DNA from: Helianthus annuus
Lineage: Eukaryota; Streptophyta; Magnoliopsida; Asterales; Asteraceae
Reading direction: 5' to 3'
Assembly (NCBI RefSeq): GCF_002127325.2
Contig: NC_035444.2
Span: forward strand, 80,899,870-80,963,869
DNA: 64,000 bases
Under the pieces are notes generated by a model, which saw nothing but the letters and a program-made list of their open reading frames with translations, was not told where the DNA came from and did no database searches. This document shows positions 1-11,651 of this stretch, piece by piece; position 1 is the first letter of the stretch; each line of letters opens with the position of its first letter. The translations under genes and the position numbers were made by a program.

Positions 1-101
1 TCCAACGCCATTGCTCGAGCAGTCGAGCCGCTGCCTCTTCGGCTGTATTTCATTGTATTCAGAATCATCTCTACTTTAAGCTTCTTCAACGCCTCTATTT
101 T
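1..101 (-). CDS. Possible exon of a minus-strand gene running off the left edge
   Basis: Read on the minus strand from 101 down to 1, one frame is open throughout and starts KIEALKKLKVEMIL, followed by a basic, Arg/Ser-rich stretch. A good 3' splice site (TTTTTGCAG) lies directly upstream at 102-110. The first Met in frame is the 12th codon, so translation could start inside this exon. I do not recognise the protein. The stretch is short, and because a Helitron-like 5' end lies at 973 this may be a captured gene fragment and not a resident gene. Confidence 0.3.
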
Positions 102-660
102 CTGCAAAAAGTTCAAACGACATGAAATCACAAATCGAGCTTTGTTGAAAGCTTTCAAATTACACATAAGCAGACGGAAATATGTGTAAATAGAACACGT
201 AAAAAAACCTATACAATTCAGAACAAACTAAAAAACCCTGAACATTAGTGTTACGGATTTGTAAAAAAAAAACCCACAAAATCTACAATTAGGGTTTTAG
301 AACTTTTATAATTCACCAAAATTTATACATACGTACAACGATTAAAGCAATATAACGTAAATGATGTGTGTGTTATAGTCAAGGAAATCAGATAACATAT
401 ATCGATCAATCATTAGGGTTACAGATTTGTATAACCCCGACAAAATCCACAACGATTGATCAAATCAAAAAGTAATTTGACCTAAAACTAACAAATAAGA
501 TGGATTGAGAGCACCTGATAAATTCTGCCTCTAATTCTATAAACCCTAGTTTTTGCTTTCAATCAATTTCTCCATAAAGACAGGTTGCTTTCGGCGATTG
601 AAATGAAGAAAGCTTGGGGTCTGGAGATTGCAAATAACAGATTATCTATGGAATGAAGAT
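102..660 (-). other. Putative intron and 5' leader of the left-edge gene
   Basis: On the minus strand the sequence has a telo-box-like AAACCCTAG element near 541-549 and a candidate donor CAG/GTGC near 513-516, which would pair with the acceptor at 102-103. The upstream segment has stops in all useful frames, so it is most simply an untranslated leader exon followed by a roughly 410-bp A/T-rich intron. This is a splice-signal reading only. Confidence 0.25.
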
Positions 661-973
661 CTTAGAATATTTGTAAAGAGGCAACAGAGGGACAGAGGAA
701 AAAGAGAGGGCTTGTGGTGGTCGCAGGTATAAAGAAGATGGCTACAGATGCTGTAGATACGAAGGCGGCCATGGATGCTTGAGAGGGAGACGTCATTAGG
801 GTTTGTGATATGAAACGTATGAAAGTGTGAAGGAAAAGAGCGAAGACATAGGCTAGTGTGTTTTTAGCGCTCAAATTTTCTAAAGATGGAGTAAGAGGAT
901 GACAGGTGGCAAATAGTGGTTTAAGCAAATGACAAGTGGCACCAAAGTGTTTTGTTTTAATATAGATAATAGA

Positions 974-1511
974 TTAGGTTTTTCTTTTTTTTTTTCTTTC
1001 TTTTAAGGAAAATATTATTGTACAATACAGCTAAATAGAATGATATTTTAAGAAAATTCAATATTATTAACTCATAAACTTATTTTTCTCATGATTTTCA
1101 ACTATATTTTTTTCATACGATAAGGCTATAGGGTGTGCTCATGACTCTCATGATCATCATGAACCTCCATGTTAGTTTCATGTAACTCACCTCTAATCCA
1201 TCATCCAAAACCACTACCCTAAGGGTGTGGTCATAACCCAAACCACTAGCCTCTTATTTATTTTAATTTATCTTTGTCTAAAGAAAAAGGAAATGATTTG
1301 TTAAAAAATAGAAAGGAAGACCATGGTTGCCATGGTTTAATCTATGCAAATCATTGTGGATCAAGCAAAAGGGTGGTCTAGCCTTCCATTCATGTTTCTA
1401 GGAGGCAAATCATGTCCCAGCCATGACCTTCACACCTTATAGCCTAATATTTCAAAAAAAAAATCACTGTAATTAATGAGAATTTTATTCTATTTAAATT
1501 TGAGTCGGCTA
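974..1511. other. A/T-rich intergenic DNA, nothing recognised
   Basis: The stretch is low-complexity A/T-rich sequence with short repeated words such as CTCATGAT and no open frame of note. I see no gene or element boundary in it. Confidence 0.6.
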
Positions 1512-2117
1512 GTGCTATAGTTTTCTTAATTTTTATTTTTTACATGATACGTGATTACACATTTAATAATAATCCATTACGTGATCACACTTTCAATATT
1601 ATTTGTTATAGTCGATGTTATTAAGGTTATACTTATTGCATGATTACGCATTCAACGATGAGAACTTAATTGTTTATGCTTTATTACGTGACTAAATTTG
1701 TAATATACGGCATTACGTGATTATTATAGGTTGATTAGTTAATGTTTTGTATTACATTCATACTTGATACGTGATTAGACCTGAAATTATAGGCATTCCG
1801 TGAAATATTATGTATTATGTTTTGTATTTACAGTTATGGTTTGTACGTAATTATGTAATCACTTAGTTAGTTTTTATATAAATAATATAATGAAATCATG
1901 TAATGGGTATTCAAAATCACGTAATCACATAATAATACATAGTCAACAATTGTTACATAATTACGTACTGATACATAAGCATGTAATACTACACTTATTT
2001 CAAGAATAAAATTCATATTACGTAATTACGTACTAGAACATAATCACGTAACGTTATAAAATCAACTAACGTTATTGCTTGTAAAATAAAAATTGGTTAA
2101 AAAAGAAAACTATAGCG
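1512..2117. repeat. Inverted-repeat (MITE or foldback) element rich in ACGT cores
   Basis: The left arm reads GCTATAGTTTTCTT followed by AATTTTTATTTT. The right arm is the reverse complement with a 6-nt insertion (near 2087-2117). Between the arms, ACGT-core words such as TACGTGATTA, TACGTAATTACG and ATCACGTAA recur more than a dozen times in both orientations. I could not fix a target duplication, so the superfamily is open. Confidence 0.5.
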
Positions 2118-2362
2118 ACCGGTTACGCAAATTAGAAAGAATGAAATGCTCGTTAATACGGTGTATGGTTTTCAATATTATCGTATGATGAAATTATAGT
2201 CGTTTGAAAATCTTGGAAGAAGTAGGTTTATGAGTCTATCTTCCTATTTATCATTTCCCCACTTGTTTGCATTGTTTTAATGGCATGCATTCAAAATTGA
2301 AGACCCTTTAATCTCAACCACTAGATTGTTTGATCAAAGGCCAAAATTTTCTCCTACACTTC
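2118..2362. other. Flank of element H, nothing recognised
   Basis: This is unique-looking A/T-rich DNA. Its last five bases, ACTTC (2358-2362), are the left copy of the target duplication of the LTR element that follows. Confidence 0.6.
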
Positions 2363-5300
2363 TGTCACACCCCCAAAATCCACCATGCGGAGTATCACCG
2401 CTTGGAGGGGTGACATGACCAGGATCGAGCCACCAATCATATCGAACAACATAATTAAGTAAATAAAACTAAACACAATACGATTGGTGACCAAAAGGAA
2501 GTAAACCGATTTTAGTTTAACAGCGGAAGCATAAAACATAAGTTCAAAACATAGTCCATAGTTCATAAGTTTAAAGTCCAAAACATAGGTTTAATAAGTT
2601 CATAAAGTTTATTTATTAAATACGGGACATATCAGTTCGCATCCCACAACGACACCTCCATATGCAAGCTCCAAGCATTTAACGACCTGTAAGGCATGTA
2701 ACAACGAGTCAACAACAAAGTTGAGTGAGTTCACGTTTGGTTGTTTAGTTTTAAGTTGTTTTCCGAAAACGTGGTTTGTCTTTCGTTGGCGTAATTGCCG
2801 TGGGGGTTACCCCGTAGTTGAAAGAAAGTTTAACCAGTTCATTCTTTATTACCCATACCCTGTTCATGATTAGTGGGGGCTTCCCCATGTGAACCACTAG
2901 ACCGTATGATATCGACTACTACGCAAGTAAGTTGTGCCCTACATCAGTGTCTATCATCACTGATGGTTTGCCATAGTCCATTAGTACACGCCCGTCCGAC
3001 TAGCACGGTGTGAGGTTTGTTAAACCTAATAGCGCTATTAACTAATGACCCGCTCGCCATTGGCCTCGGCGATTAAGTCGATATAAAATGAGGGACTTAT
3101 GATAGAGTTTTGTCTAGTAAGTTTAAGGTTGTTGTCCTACACAAGGAGGACGAACGTACGTAGTTCTCCCAAAGAGAATACGCAGGATTAATACTGGCAT
3201 CCTACCCGAGGAGGATGGCCGTACATATCCTACCTAAGTAAGATATGTAGATTCCGTTTTAATTCTTTAACCCATTCCCAAACCACCGGGAATCCCATGC
3301 CTTAGAAAGTGTGTGAACTCACCTCGGTTTGCTCGGTTAGATTCTCAAATATAGCTAACAGTCAAGGTCGGTCAATCACGTCCTAATATAATTTACCAGT
3401 TAGTCATTTAGTGGCTTTCAAATAGAACACAAAGTTCCTACACGTATCTATCACACAACATGCATCGTTTTAACGGTTTATGCCCATCTAAGTTTCCCAT
3501 TCATTCCCCACTCAAAATCAAACATACGATAACGCACATAACATATATAACATGTTAGATCATTCACGGATAGCATACTCGACATTTAGACACGCAAGTC
3601 ACAACTTATCTCAATTCAGCATTTACATTCAAAACCGGCTGTTTTCGGACATTTTAATAAAATAGTTAAATTATTCCAAAAATTCCCAAATTTTTAAAAG
3701 ATGTCTTAAACGTTCCATATTTTATTGTGTAAAAATATCGGGGTCCGGTTCACTACCAATATTTTATAAAAAATCATATTCCAGACTGAACTCAGATTTA
3801 TGAATTTCTAACCACAGTCCACGGAACAATTTATTAAAAATTCATCGAGTGTCTGATTTACGAAATTCCAGTGGGGTAATTACACATGCATCGGTGTCAT
3901 ATACTGTATAAATTTCATGGTCTGATTCATCACAAAACTCAGATTATGACCGAAAGTATAACACCCATTTATTGCTGTCAAAATTCAGCTTAAGTTGCTG
4001 TTACAAATTAACACTTTAAAAATAGTAAACGAAGTCCAAAAATTACGATTCCGGTGCCATTAGAACCGTATTTCATAATGAAATATTTTAGATTCAAAAT
4101 ATCGGTTTTTCGTTGAGTTTATGACCTGTTTACAGCCAACTGAAGTTGGCTGTAAAGTATGGACAGATTGCTGTTTTTAGTCTCTAGTTTACTAGTTTGT
4201 GTTCGGTTGATCCCGTTAATCATATTTAGTGATCGTAACAACATCCCACATCAATATCAACAAGTAAATCAGCAAATACTCAGTACATATCAAAACAACT
4301 TCATACTAACACAAGTACATCATGTTTCATCTTCTTGGTTAAACCCTTTTTAGTGTTCTTGTGAAATAAACATCATTCTACAAATATTAGCCATAAAAGT
4401 AAGATAATCAAGGGTTAAACGAGAGCTTACTACTAGCTTATAGCTAGGGTAGAATCTATTGAGAATATGATGGTGAAAAAGACTAGAACAAGCTCCTTAG
4501 AAAGTCCTTCAAGTTGCCACCTCCATAGATCACCTTCAAACTTGAATGGAACTTGTAAAAATGGAAGAGATGGATGATGATAGTGGTGGTGATGGATTTC
4601 GGTTTTGGGGGAAACCGAATGAGAGAGAGGGAGTAGTAATGTGAGGGTGTGTAAGACTTGAATTGATTGTAAGATCTCATGGCCATGCCTTATAATCATC
4701 TTCACATATTTTGGTTAGATTAGGAAGCAACAATCTAATAAAGAATTGAAATATAATCTCATGGCCATGCCTTATAATCATCTTCACATATTATGGAAAC
4801 TTACACAAGCAAGAATCAAATATTATGGATACTTACACAAGCAAGAATCAAATAAACAATTGCCATAAAATCTAATCAAATATATGGAGGATGGAGAATG
4901 ATTTGTGGGTCCATGGGGGACCGAAATTTCGGTTGGGGGGGGGGGTCTTGATGTAAAATTTCAACTAAATGGTAATTGATAGTTAGAGTGCAAGTATCTT
5001 GATAGTATATGTTTGTGTGATGATTTTTGGTGGGTGTTATGGTACAGGGGGATCATGACTAGCCAAAAATAATTAAATAATGTGTTTGACAAATATTTGG
5101 TGTCCCGGGTAATGTCCGGTTGTTCGGTCGGATACTGTTCCGTTAAAGTGTTTAATTGTTCCGTAAGGCGTCTTATATATATATTTTTGTAACTCAATTA
5201 ATTCCTAACACATAGGAAAATATACCGGACTATTTAGTAACTTTTCTGTATACTACCAGTATGTTAACACACACATGTAAGCATAACACAGTAATCATAG

Positions 5301-5389
5301 AGCAGTTAAGTAATTCCACACAGTCGTCAAACACTTTAATTATCAAGAATGAATTGTATGGAATACATGGGATTTTGAGGGTTGTCACA
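2363..5389 (-). repeat. H 3' LTR (long form, 3027 bp)
   Basis: It starts TGTCACACCCCC and ends GTTGTCACA on the + strand. It still contains the 1.53-kb block 2391-3923 that the partner LTR lacks. From about 3924 to the end it matches 10121-11646 closely, apart from a different arrangement of short duplications near 4700-4860. Predicted short ORFs here lie in LTR sequence and are not genes. Confidence 0.9.
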
Positions 5390-5402
5390 TTCTCCCCCTG
5401 TT
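5390..5402 (-). other. H polypurine tract
   Basis: On the minus strand AACAGGGGGAGAA lies immediately before the LTR start TGTGACAAC. This is the expected plus-strand primer position for reverse transcription. Confidence 0.75.
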
Positions 5403-5485
5403 AAGAGAATTTCGTCCCGAAATTTAGTGCATGGTTACTGAGAAAGCTAGTTAAGTTGCGTTGTTTTCCTGATTTTCCTGGGGTG

Positions 5486-5505
5486 TCACATCATCCCCCG
5501 TTGAT
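5486..5505 (-). other. Second, displaced polypurine tract with an LTR-start-like edge
   Basis: About 100 bp inside the real LTR edge, the minus strand again reads AACGGGGGATGA followed by TGTGACACCCC, and both copies are preceded by the same GGGACGAAATT word. It looks like a fossil LTR/PPT junction, left by a template switch or an older related insertion. Confidence 0.55.
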
Positions 5506-6148
5506 TTGGAATTTCGTCCCGAAATTCTGCGGTAGCTTTAGCCTCAGTAGTGGTTGCATTTTTCTTAAACAGCTGGGGATACTTGAGTTTCATTTGGTCT
5601 TCTCGTTCCCAGGTATACTCTGGGCCACGACGGGAATTCCAACGAACTCGGACGAGAGGTATTCTGGTGTGCTTGAGGATCTTAACGTCTTGATCCGTAA
5701 TCTCTACTGGTTCCTCAACGAATCGCAGCTTGTCGTCGATTGTGAGCTCTTTGAGAGGAACTATGAGGGTCTCATCTGACAGACACTTCTTCAGATTCGA
5801 CACATGGAATACGTTGTGAACTCCACTGAGTTCTTCAGGTAGGTTCAGCCTGTAAGCGACTTTGCCAATTCTCTCAATGATCTCGAACGGTCCGACATAA
5901 CGCGGGTTGAGCTTGCCCCGTTTGCCAAACCGGACTAAACCTTTCCAAGGTGAGACTTTGAGCAGCACTCGATCCCCGACCTGGAACTCGAGTCGTTTTC
6001 TTCGCTTATCGGCATAGCTTTTCTGACGGTCACGAGCTGCCGCCGTTCGCTGTCGTATCTGAGCAATCTTCTCGGTTGTATCTACTACGAGTTCTGGGCC
6101 AGTGATTTGACTGTCACCAACTTCTGCCCAACAAGAGGTGATCGGCAT
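5506..6148 (-). pseudogene. H integrase C-terminus and chromodomain-like tail
   Basis: The minus-strand frame holds the DNA-binding integrase C-terminal region ([13 protein letters not shown] start, then [20 protein letters not shown] and YRLNLPEEL). It then runs into a chromodomain-like end with [16 protein letters not shown] and KYPQLF. In chromoviruses this tail helps choose the integration site. The frame is shifted relative to the integrase core upstream: the core frame runs out just after CRSPL while this one resumes at the same point near 6140, so a small indel separates them. Confidence 0.85.
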
Positions 6149-6822
6149 TTACGTCCGTACAATGCCTCAAACGGAGCGGCCTGGATGCTGGTGTGGTAAT
6201 TGTTGTTATATGAAAACTCCACTAACGGGAGATGCTTTTCCCAGCCATTGCCAAAATCGATTACACATGCCCTAAGCATGTCTTCAAGGGTCTGGATGGT
6301 GCGTTCAGATTGCCCATCTATCTGTGGATGATAAGCGGTGCTCATATCTAAACGTGAGCCAAAAGACTTATGCATAGCTTGCCACAGTTCAGAGGTAAAA
6401 CGAGCGTCACGATCAGAAATGATGGAGGTTGGCACTCCGTGCCTTGATACCACTTCTTTTAAGTAGATGTCTGCTAGAGTAGAAAACTTATCCGTTTCTT
6501 TGATAGGCAGAAAATGTGCAGACTTGGTCAGCCGATCTACGATCACCCAGATGGTATCATTTCCGCATTGAGATCTGGGCAGGCCAGTAACGAAATCCAT
6601 GGAAATTTGCTCCCATTTCCATTTAGGTATCTCTGGTTGTTGGAGTGGGCCTGATGGTTTCTGGTATTCGACCTTGACCCTGGCACAAGCCAAGCATTTA
6701 CTGACGTAGGTCGCTATGCTGGCTTTCATACCAGGCCACCAGTATGTAGTTTTTAGGTCGTGGTACATCTTATCCGAACCAGGATGTACTGAATAACGAG
6801 ACTTATGTGCTTCATCCATCAC
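6149..6822 (-). pseudogene. H integrase, zinc-binding and catalytic core
   Basis: The frame shows an HHCC zinc finger (His6, His13, Cys43, Cys46 counted from the first Met) and a D,D(35)E core: Asp76 in MDFVTG, Asp137 in SDRDARFTS and Glu173 in DGQSER. Spacing fits Ty3/gypsy integrases. It is cut off upstream by a TAA stop just before VMDEAHKS (near 6826-6830) and downstream by the frameshift near 6140, so no full integrase can be made. Confidence 0.88.
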
Positions 6823-6830
6823 AAGCTCAC

Positions 6831-7463
6831 GTTAGTCTCCATAAAGTGGAACCCAGATGCGTCCATTAACATAGTAGGCGCCGTTTTCTTTTTGTTCTAG
6901 CCGTTGCCTCGATCCTCTTAGGGACTCAGCTCTGATGTTCTCTGCCTTCAATGCTTTAACCTGAGCATAGCGAATCTGAGAGCGGGAAGGTTAGATTGGA
7001 TGGTAAGTTGTAACGCACGTACATGCCTAGGTATAGTATCCTTTCGACTGAGGGCGTCAGCCACAACACTAGCTTTGCCCGGATGATACTTGATTGCGCA
7101 TTCATAATCATTCAAGAGCTCGACCCATCGGCGTTGTCGCATATTCAATTCCTTTTGCTTGAAGATATGCTCGAGACTCCTGTGATCGGTGTAAATGGTG
7201 CACTTGGTACCGTACAGGTAATGTCTCCATATCTTAAGCGCGAAAACAACTGCTCCCAATTCCAGATCGTGGGTAGTGTAGTTCCTTTCGTGAACTTTAA
7301 GTTGACGTGATGCGTAGGCAATGACCTTGTCACGTTGCATCAACACGCAACCAAGTCCCTGGATGGAAGCGTCGAAATAAACCATAAAATCATCTGTGCC
7401 TTCAGGTAATGAGAGGATAGGTGCGCTACAAAGTCTATCTTTTAAGTGCTGAAATGCGGACTC
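6831..7463 (-). pseudogene. H RNase H domain and linker
   Basis: After a stop at 7464-7466 the same frame continues with [34 protein letters not shown] and [13 protein letters not shown] motifs, i.e. the Asp-Glu-Asp set of a retroviral-type RNase H. Near 6985 the frame shifts (SNLPAL versus AQVKALK), and the linker to integrase continues in the other frame up to the TAA. Length and motif order are normal for Ty3/gypsy. Confidence 0.87.
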
Positions 7464-8372
7464 CTATGCATCACCCCAACGATAGGTGACACCCTTCTGA
7501 GTCAGTGAAGTGAGAGGTGGTGCAATCTTTGAGAAATCTTTGATGAATCTTCGGTAATATCCTGCCAAACCCAAGAATTGGCGGATTTCTGTTGGTGTAC
7601 GAGGTGCAGGCCAGTTCTTGATCGAGTCAACCTTGGATGGATCTACATGAATCCGATCCTTGTTTACTACGTGGCCTAGAAAGTGGACTTCGCGAAGCCA
7701 GAAGTCACATTTCGAAAACTTGGCATACAACTGCTCTTTTCGGAGAAGTTCCAGAATAAGTCTCAGGTGTTGCTCGTGTTCCTCCTGACTCTTAGAATAA
7801 ATCAGGATGTCGTCGATGAAAACAATAACGAACTTATCCAGGTAAGGTTTGCACACTCGGTTCATGAGATCCATGAAGACCGCAGGTGCATTCGTTAACC
7901 CGAAAGGCATAACCAAAAACTCGTAATGGTCGTAGCGAGTTCTGAATGCTGTTTTGGAGACGTCCTCCTCTCGGACTCTCAGCTGATGGTAACCCGATCT
8001 CAAATCAATCTTAGAGTAATAACTCGACCCTTGCAACTGGTCGAACAAGTCATCAATGCGTGGGAGAGGATAACGATTCTTCATGGTCACCTTGTTGAGT
8101 TCGCGGTAGTCAATACACATCCTGAAGGTACCATCTTTCTTCTTCACTAATAACACTGGAGCTCCCCATGGTGAAGAGCTAGGACGTATGAAACCCTTTT
8201 CCAAGAGTTCTTGTAGTTGCGTGGATAGTTCTTCAAGTTCTAACGGAGCAAGTCGATATGGTGCACGAGCTATTGGTGCTGCTCCAGGAGCTAGCTCGAT
8301 TTGAAACTCGTCTTGGCGATGAGGCGGAAGACCAGGTAATTCCTCAGGAAATACCTCGGGAAAGTCTCGCAC
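7464..8372 (-). pseudogene. H reverse transcriptase domain
   Basis: The frame encodes a complete Ty3/gypsy [34 protein letters not shown] (catalytic Asp about residue 123), [23 protein letters not shown] (residues 185-189) and LGHVV. It ends at a TAG (7464-7466) where relatives have a Gln or other sense codon, and the reading frame beyond is still pol, so this is a point nonsense mutation. RT itself looks otherwise undamaged. Confidence 0.9.
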
Positions 8373-8890
8373 AATAGGAATGCCTTCTGTCTTCTTTTCT
8401 TCCGAGGATGTATCAGAAACGAGGGCTAGGATAGCAGTGTGGCCCTTTCACAAACACTTCTGGGCCTTAAGGAAAGAGATGATGCTCACAACAGCACCAC
8501 TCTTGTCGCCATGAATTATGAGAGGTTCTTTACCAGAACGAGGAATGCGGACGATTTTCTCCTTGCAAATAATCTCCGCTTGATGATGAGATAGCCAGTC
8601 CATCCCGATTACGATGTCGAAACTACCAAGTGTGATGGGAATAAGATCGATAGAGAAAGTCTGACCAACTAAGACGAGGTTACAACCTTTAATTATGTGT
8701 GTGGTTTCAAGACTCTTACCATTTGCTAGTTCTACCGTGTGTTTGGTGTTCAAAAGTGTTGGGGTACGCTTAAGCATCTGACTAACTAGTATCAGCACCC
8801 GAATCAAATAAAACAGTAACAAAGGAATCCTCCAGAAGAAACTTACCCGTCACAATGTTGGGATCGTTCCTTGCATCACCCACATGCGAA
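8373..8890 (-). pseudogene. H aspartic protease region
   Basis: The catalytic motif LFDSGADTS is present on the minus strand near 8785-8810, followed within a few codons by a frameshift into the frame that carries the rest of the fold (VELANGKSL, IDLIPITLGSFDIVIGMDWL). A TGA near 8448, where a CGA-type Arg codon is expected, separates it from the RT. Upstream, coding similarity stops near 8890. Confidence 0.82.
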
Positions 8891-9660
8891 GGAGGAATAA
8901 TTCACCTAGATCCACGAACTTAGATGAGTTTTCGATTTATCAAGTCGGTAAGCAATCAAGTTCGTAGGAGTTTCCTTAGGTCGTGTGAATGAATTTAAAA
9001 ATACGTTTGTGTAATCGTGAGGTTCCAAAGAAAGGACACGAAAACGCATTCGAGAGAGTATAATCACATCATCACGCTCAAGGTTTCAATAAGTGATCAC
9101 CAATGATAGAAATTCGAGCCTTCCAAACCCTCTAATCTAGAGTGAGTTCGCATTAGTGTCTAGCGTCACTGTGGTAAAGGAATGATGGTTCTTTGTATGT
9201 CAGTAGTACAAATTAGGCATTGCATTAAGCATAGGTCGGTACAAAGGCTAGCGAAAAGATTTCACATAATTATGATAAACCATCGTAGGATCAAAGTGCG
9301 ACTCTTGTAGTGTAAGGGGGAAAAGGGGTGAGGTAAATGTGTAGCTTGTCGTGTCCGTATGTAAGTTGAGTAATCCGTATCACCGTCCTCGAATGTCCCA
9401 AAGACTATCCCATCATTAGGAGGCATCCGCTTGCTACGTTGGGTATACGAGGGTGTAGATCAAAATAAGATAATTAACTACCCAACAAGGTAATGAGGGG
9501 GTAATCTTGTGATTGGTGGAAATCGCGGTGTGGTTGTTAGCGTTTCGTTATATCGGTTGCTGATCGAAAGAACGGGGGGTTGGGCATGTTGACCTGTGGT
9601 GCGATAATAAAGGACAAGGTTAAGCACAAGAGTTGGTTCACGAAGGTGGGATCTAAACGT
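8891..9660. other. Non-coding filler where H gag should be
   Basis: Between the protease and the gag start there is about 770 bp with no gag-like frame and no zinc knuckle. Gag has been lost or replaced here. I recognise no other element in the stretch. Confidence 0.6.
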
Positions 9661-9673
9661 CCTAAGATGGGTT

Positions 9674-9790
9674 GATATGGCAGGTTATACCTCCTGCAGG
9701 AACAACTGCGAGTGCCTCAGCAACTCGTTCGTTGATCAAAGCCGTCAGCTGGGCTTGAGTTAGGTTGATACGTCCTCCGCGTCCGTTCAT
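9674..9790 (-). pseudogene. H gag N-terminal remnant
   Basis: From an ATG at 9788-9790 (minus) about 34 codons resemble the start of chromovirus gag: Gly/Arg-rich, then INLTQAQLTALINERVAEAL. Similarity ends at about 9675, where the frame runs into the filler. Confidence 0.6.
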
Positions 9791-10070
9791 GATCTTCATA
9801 ACGAAGCAACGTAAGTGAGGAAAGTGTCGCCAAAGTGCGTAAGTGTGGGACGACAATAGAGAGTAAGCGCACAAGGTTCAAATAGCAACTACCACATTAT
9901 TTAACGCACAGTGAGAACTATCTAACCGACAATATAACATAAATCATACCACTTATGGCGTCGAGTCTTGCACGTGGAGCGTAGCATCGTTGTGGATCGT
10001 TGAGCACTGTACGGGTTATAGTCTGGTTTTATCAAAAACTTTTCCCTTTTTAAAACCAAGTTCACTATAA

Positions 10071-10088
10071 CCAATGGCTCTGATACCA
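10071..10088 (-). other. H primer binding site
   Basis: The minus strand reads TGGTATCAGAGCCATTGG just inside the LTR, complementary to the 3' end of initiator tRNA-Met. This is the usual primer of plant Ty3/gypsy chromoviruses. Confidence 0.9.
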
Positions 10089-10091
10089 ATC

Positions 10092-11646
10092 TGTCACACC
10101 CCCAAAATCCACCATGCGGGGATTCATCACAAAACTCAGATTATGACCGAAAGTGTAACACCCATTTATTGCTGTCAAAATTCAGCTTAAGTTGCTGTTA
10201 CAAATTAACACTTTAAAAATAGTAAACGAAGTCCAAAAATTACGATTCCAGTGCCATTAGAACCGTATTTCATAATGAAATATTTTGGATTCAAAATATC
10301 GGTTTTTCGTTGAGTTTATGACCTGTTTACAGCCAACTGAAGTTGGCTGTAAAGTATGGACAGATTGCTGTTTTTAGTCTCTAGTTTACTAGTTTGTGTT
10401 CGGTTGATCCCGTTAATCATATTTAGTGATCGTAACAACATCCCACATCAATATCAACAAGTAAATCAGCAAATACTCAGTACATATCAAAACAACTTCA
10501 TACTAACACAAGTACATCATGTTTCATCTTCTTGGTTAAACCCTTTTTAGTGTTCTTGTGAAATAAACATCATTCTACAAATATTAGCCATAAAAGTAAG
10601 ATAATCAAGGGTTAAACGAGAGCTTACTACTAGCTTATAGCTAGGGTAGAATCTATTGAGAATATGATGGTGAAAAAGACTAGAACAAGCTCCTTAGAAA
10701 GTCCTTCAAGTTGCCACCTCCATAGATCACCTTCAAACTTGAATGGAACTTGTAAAAATGGAAGAGATGGATGATGATAGTGGTGGTGATGGATTTCGGT
10801 TTTGGGGGAAACCGAATGAGAGAGAGGGAGTAGTAATGTGAGGGTGTGTAAGACTTGAATTGATTGTAAGATCTCATGGCCATGCCTTATAATCATCTTC
10901 ACATATTTTGGTTAGATTAGGAAGCAACAATCTAATAAAGAATTGAAATATAATCTATGGGAAGATAGGAAGTGTGGCAAGTATATTTTGGTTAGATTAG
11001 GAAGCAACAATCTGATAAAGAATTGAAATATAATCTTCACATATTATGGATACTTACACAAGCAAGAATCAAATATTATTATGTATACTTACACAAGCAA
11101 GAATCAAATAAACAATTGCCATAAAATCTAATCAAATATATGGAGGATGGAGAATGATTTGTGGGTCCATGGGGGACCGAAATTTCGGTTGGGGGGGGGG
11201 GGTCTTGATGTAAAATTTCAACTAAATGGTAATTGATAGTTAGAGTGCAAGTATCTTGATAGTATATGTTTGTGTGATGATTTTTGGTGGGTGTTATGGT
11301 ACACGGGGATCATGACTAGCCAAAAATAATTAAATAATGTGTTTGACAAATATTTGGTGTCCCGGGTAATGTCCGGTTGTTCGGTCGGATACTGTTCCGT
11401 TAAAGTGTTTAATTGTTCCGTAAGGCGTCTTATATATATATTTTTGTAACTCAATTAATTCCTAACACATAGGAAAATATACCGGACTATTTAGTAACTT
11501 TTCTGTATACTACTAGTATGTTAACACACACATGTAAGCATAACACAGTAATCAGAGAGCAGTTAAGTAATTCCACACAGTCGTCAAACACTTTAATTAT
11601 CAAGAATGAATTGTATGGAATACATGGGATTTTGAGGGTTGTCACA
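10092..11646 (-). repeat. H 5' LTR (short form, 1555 bp)
   Basis: It shares its first 28 bases with the partner LTR and then jumps, at 10119-10121, to the sequence found at 3924. It has therefore lost about 1.53 kb. It also has an extra duplicated block of about 80 bp near 10955-11035. Ends TGT...ACA and the target duplication are intact. Confidence 0.9.
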
Positions 11647-11651
11647 ACTTC

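Larger units (their letters stand above)
1..973 (-). mobile_element. Helitron-like 5' terminus at 973 (element extends left)
   Basis: On the minus strand the segment begins TCTATTATCTATATTAAA, preceded by A, and continues to CACTTGTCAT. The better supported Helitron at 15312-16586 has the same layout at its 5' end, including the CACTTGTCAT box about 45 nt in. No matching CTAG end is seen between 1 and 973, so the element would leave the window. If real, the exon and leader at 1-660 are Helitron cargo. Confidence 0.35.
2363..11646 (-). mobile_element. Element H: Ty3/gypsy chromovirus-like LTR retrotransposon, defective
   Basis: The element runs on the minus strand: 5' LTR (10092-11646), primer site (10071-10088), gag remnant, protease, RT, RNase H, integrase with chromodomain-like tail, polypurine tract (5390-5402), 3' LTR (2363-5389). 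Domain order with integrase after RNase H places it in Ty3/gypsy. A perfect 5-bp target duplication ACTTC lies at 2358-2362 and 11647-11651, so both ends are original. It cannot be autonomous: most of gag is gone and pol has at least three stop codons and three frameshifts. The two LTRs differ in length through internal deletion. Confidence 0.93.

Noticed and set aside
4433..4705. 90-codon minus frame, repeated at 10630-10902
   Set aside because: The two copies are the same segment of the paired LTRs of element H, so their conservation is due to LTR identity.
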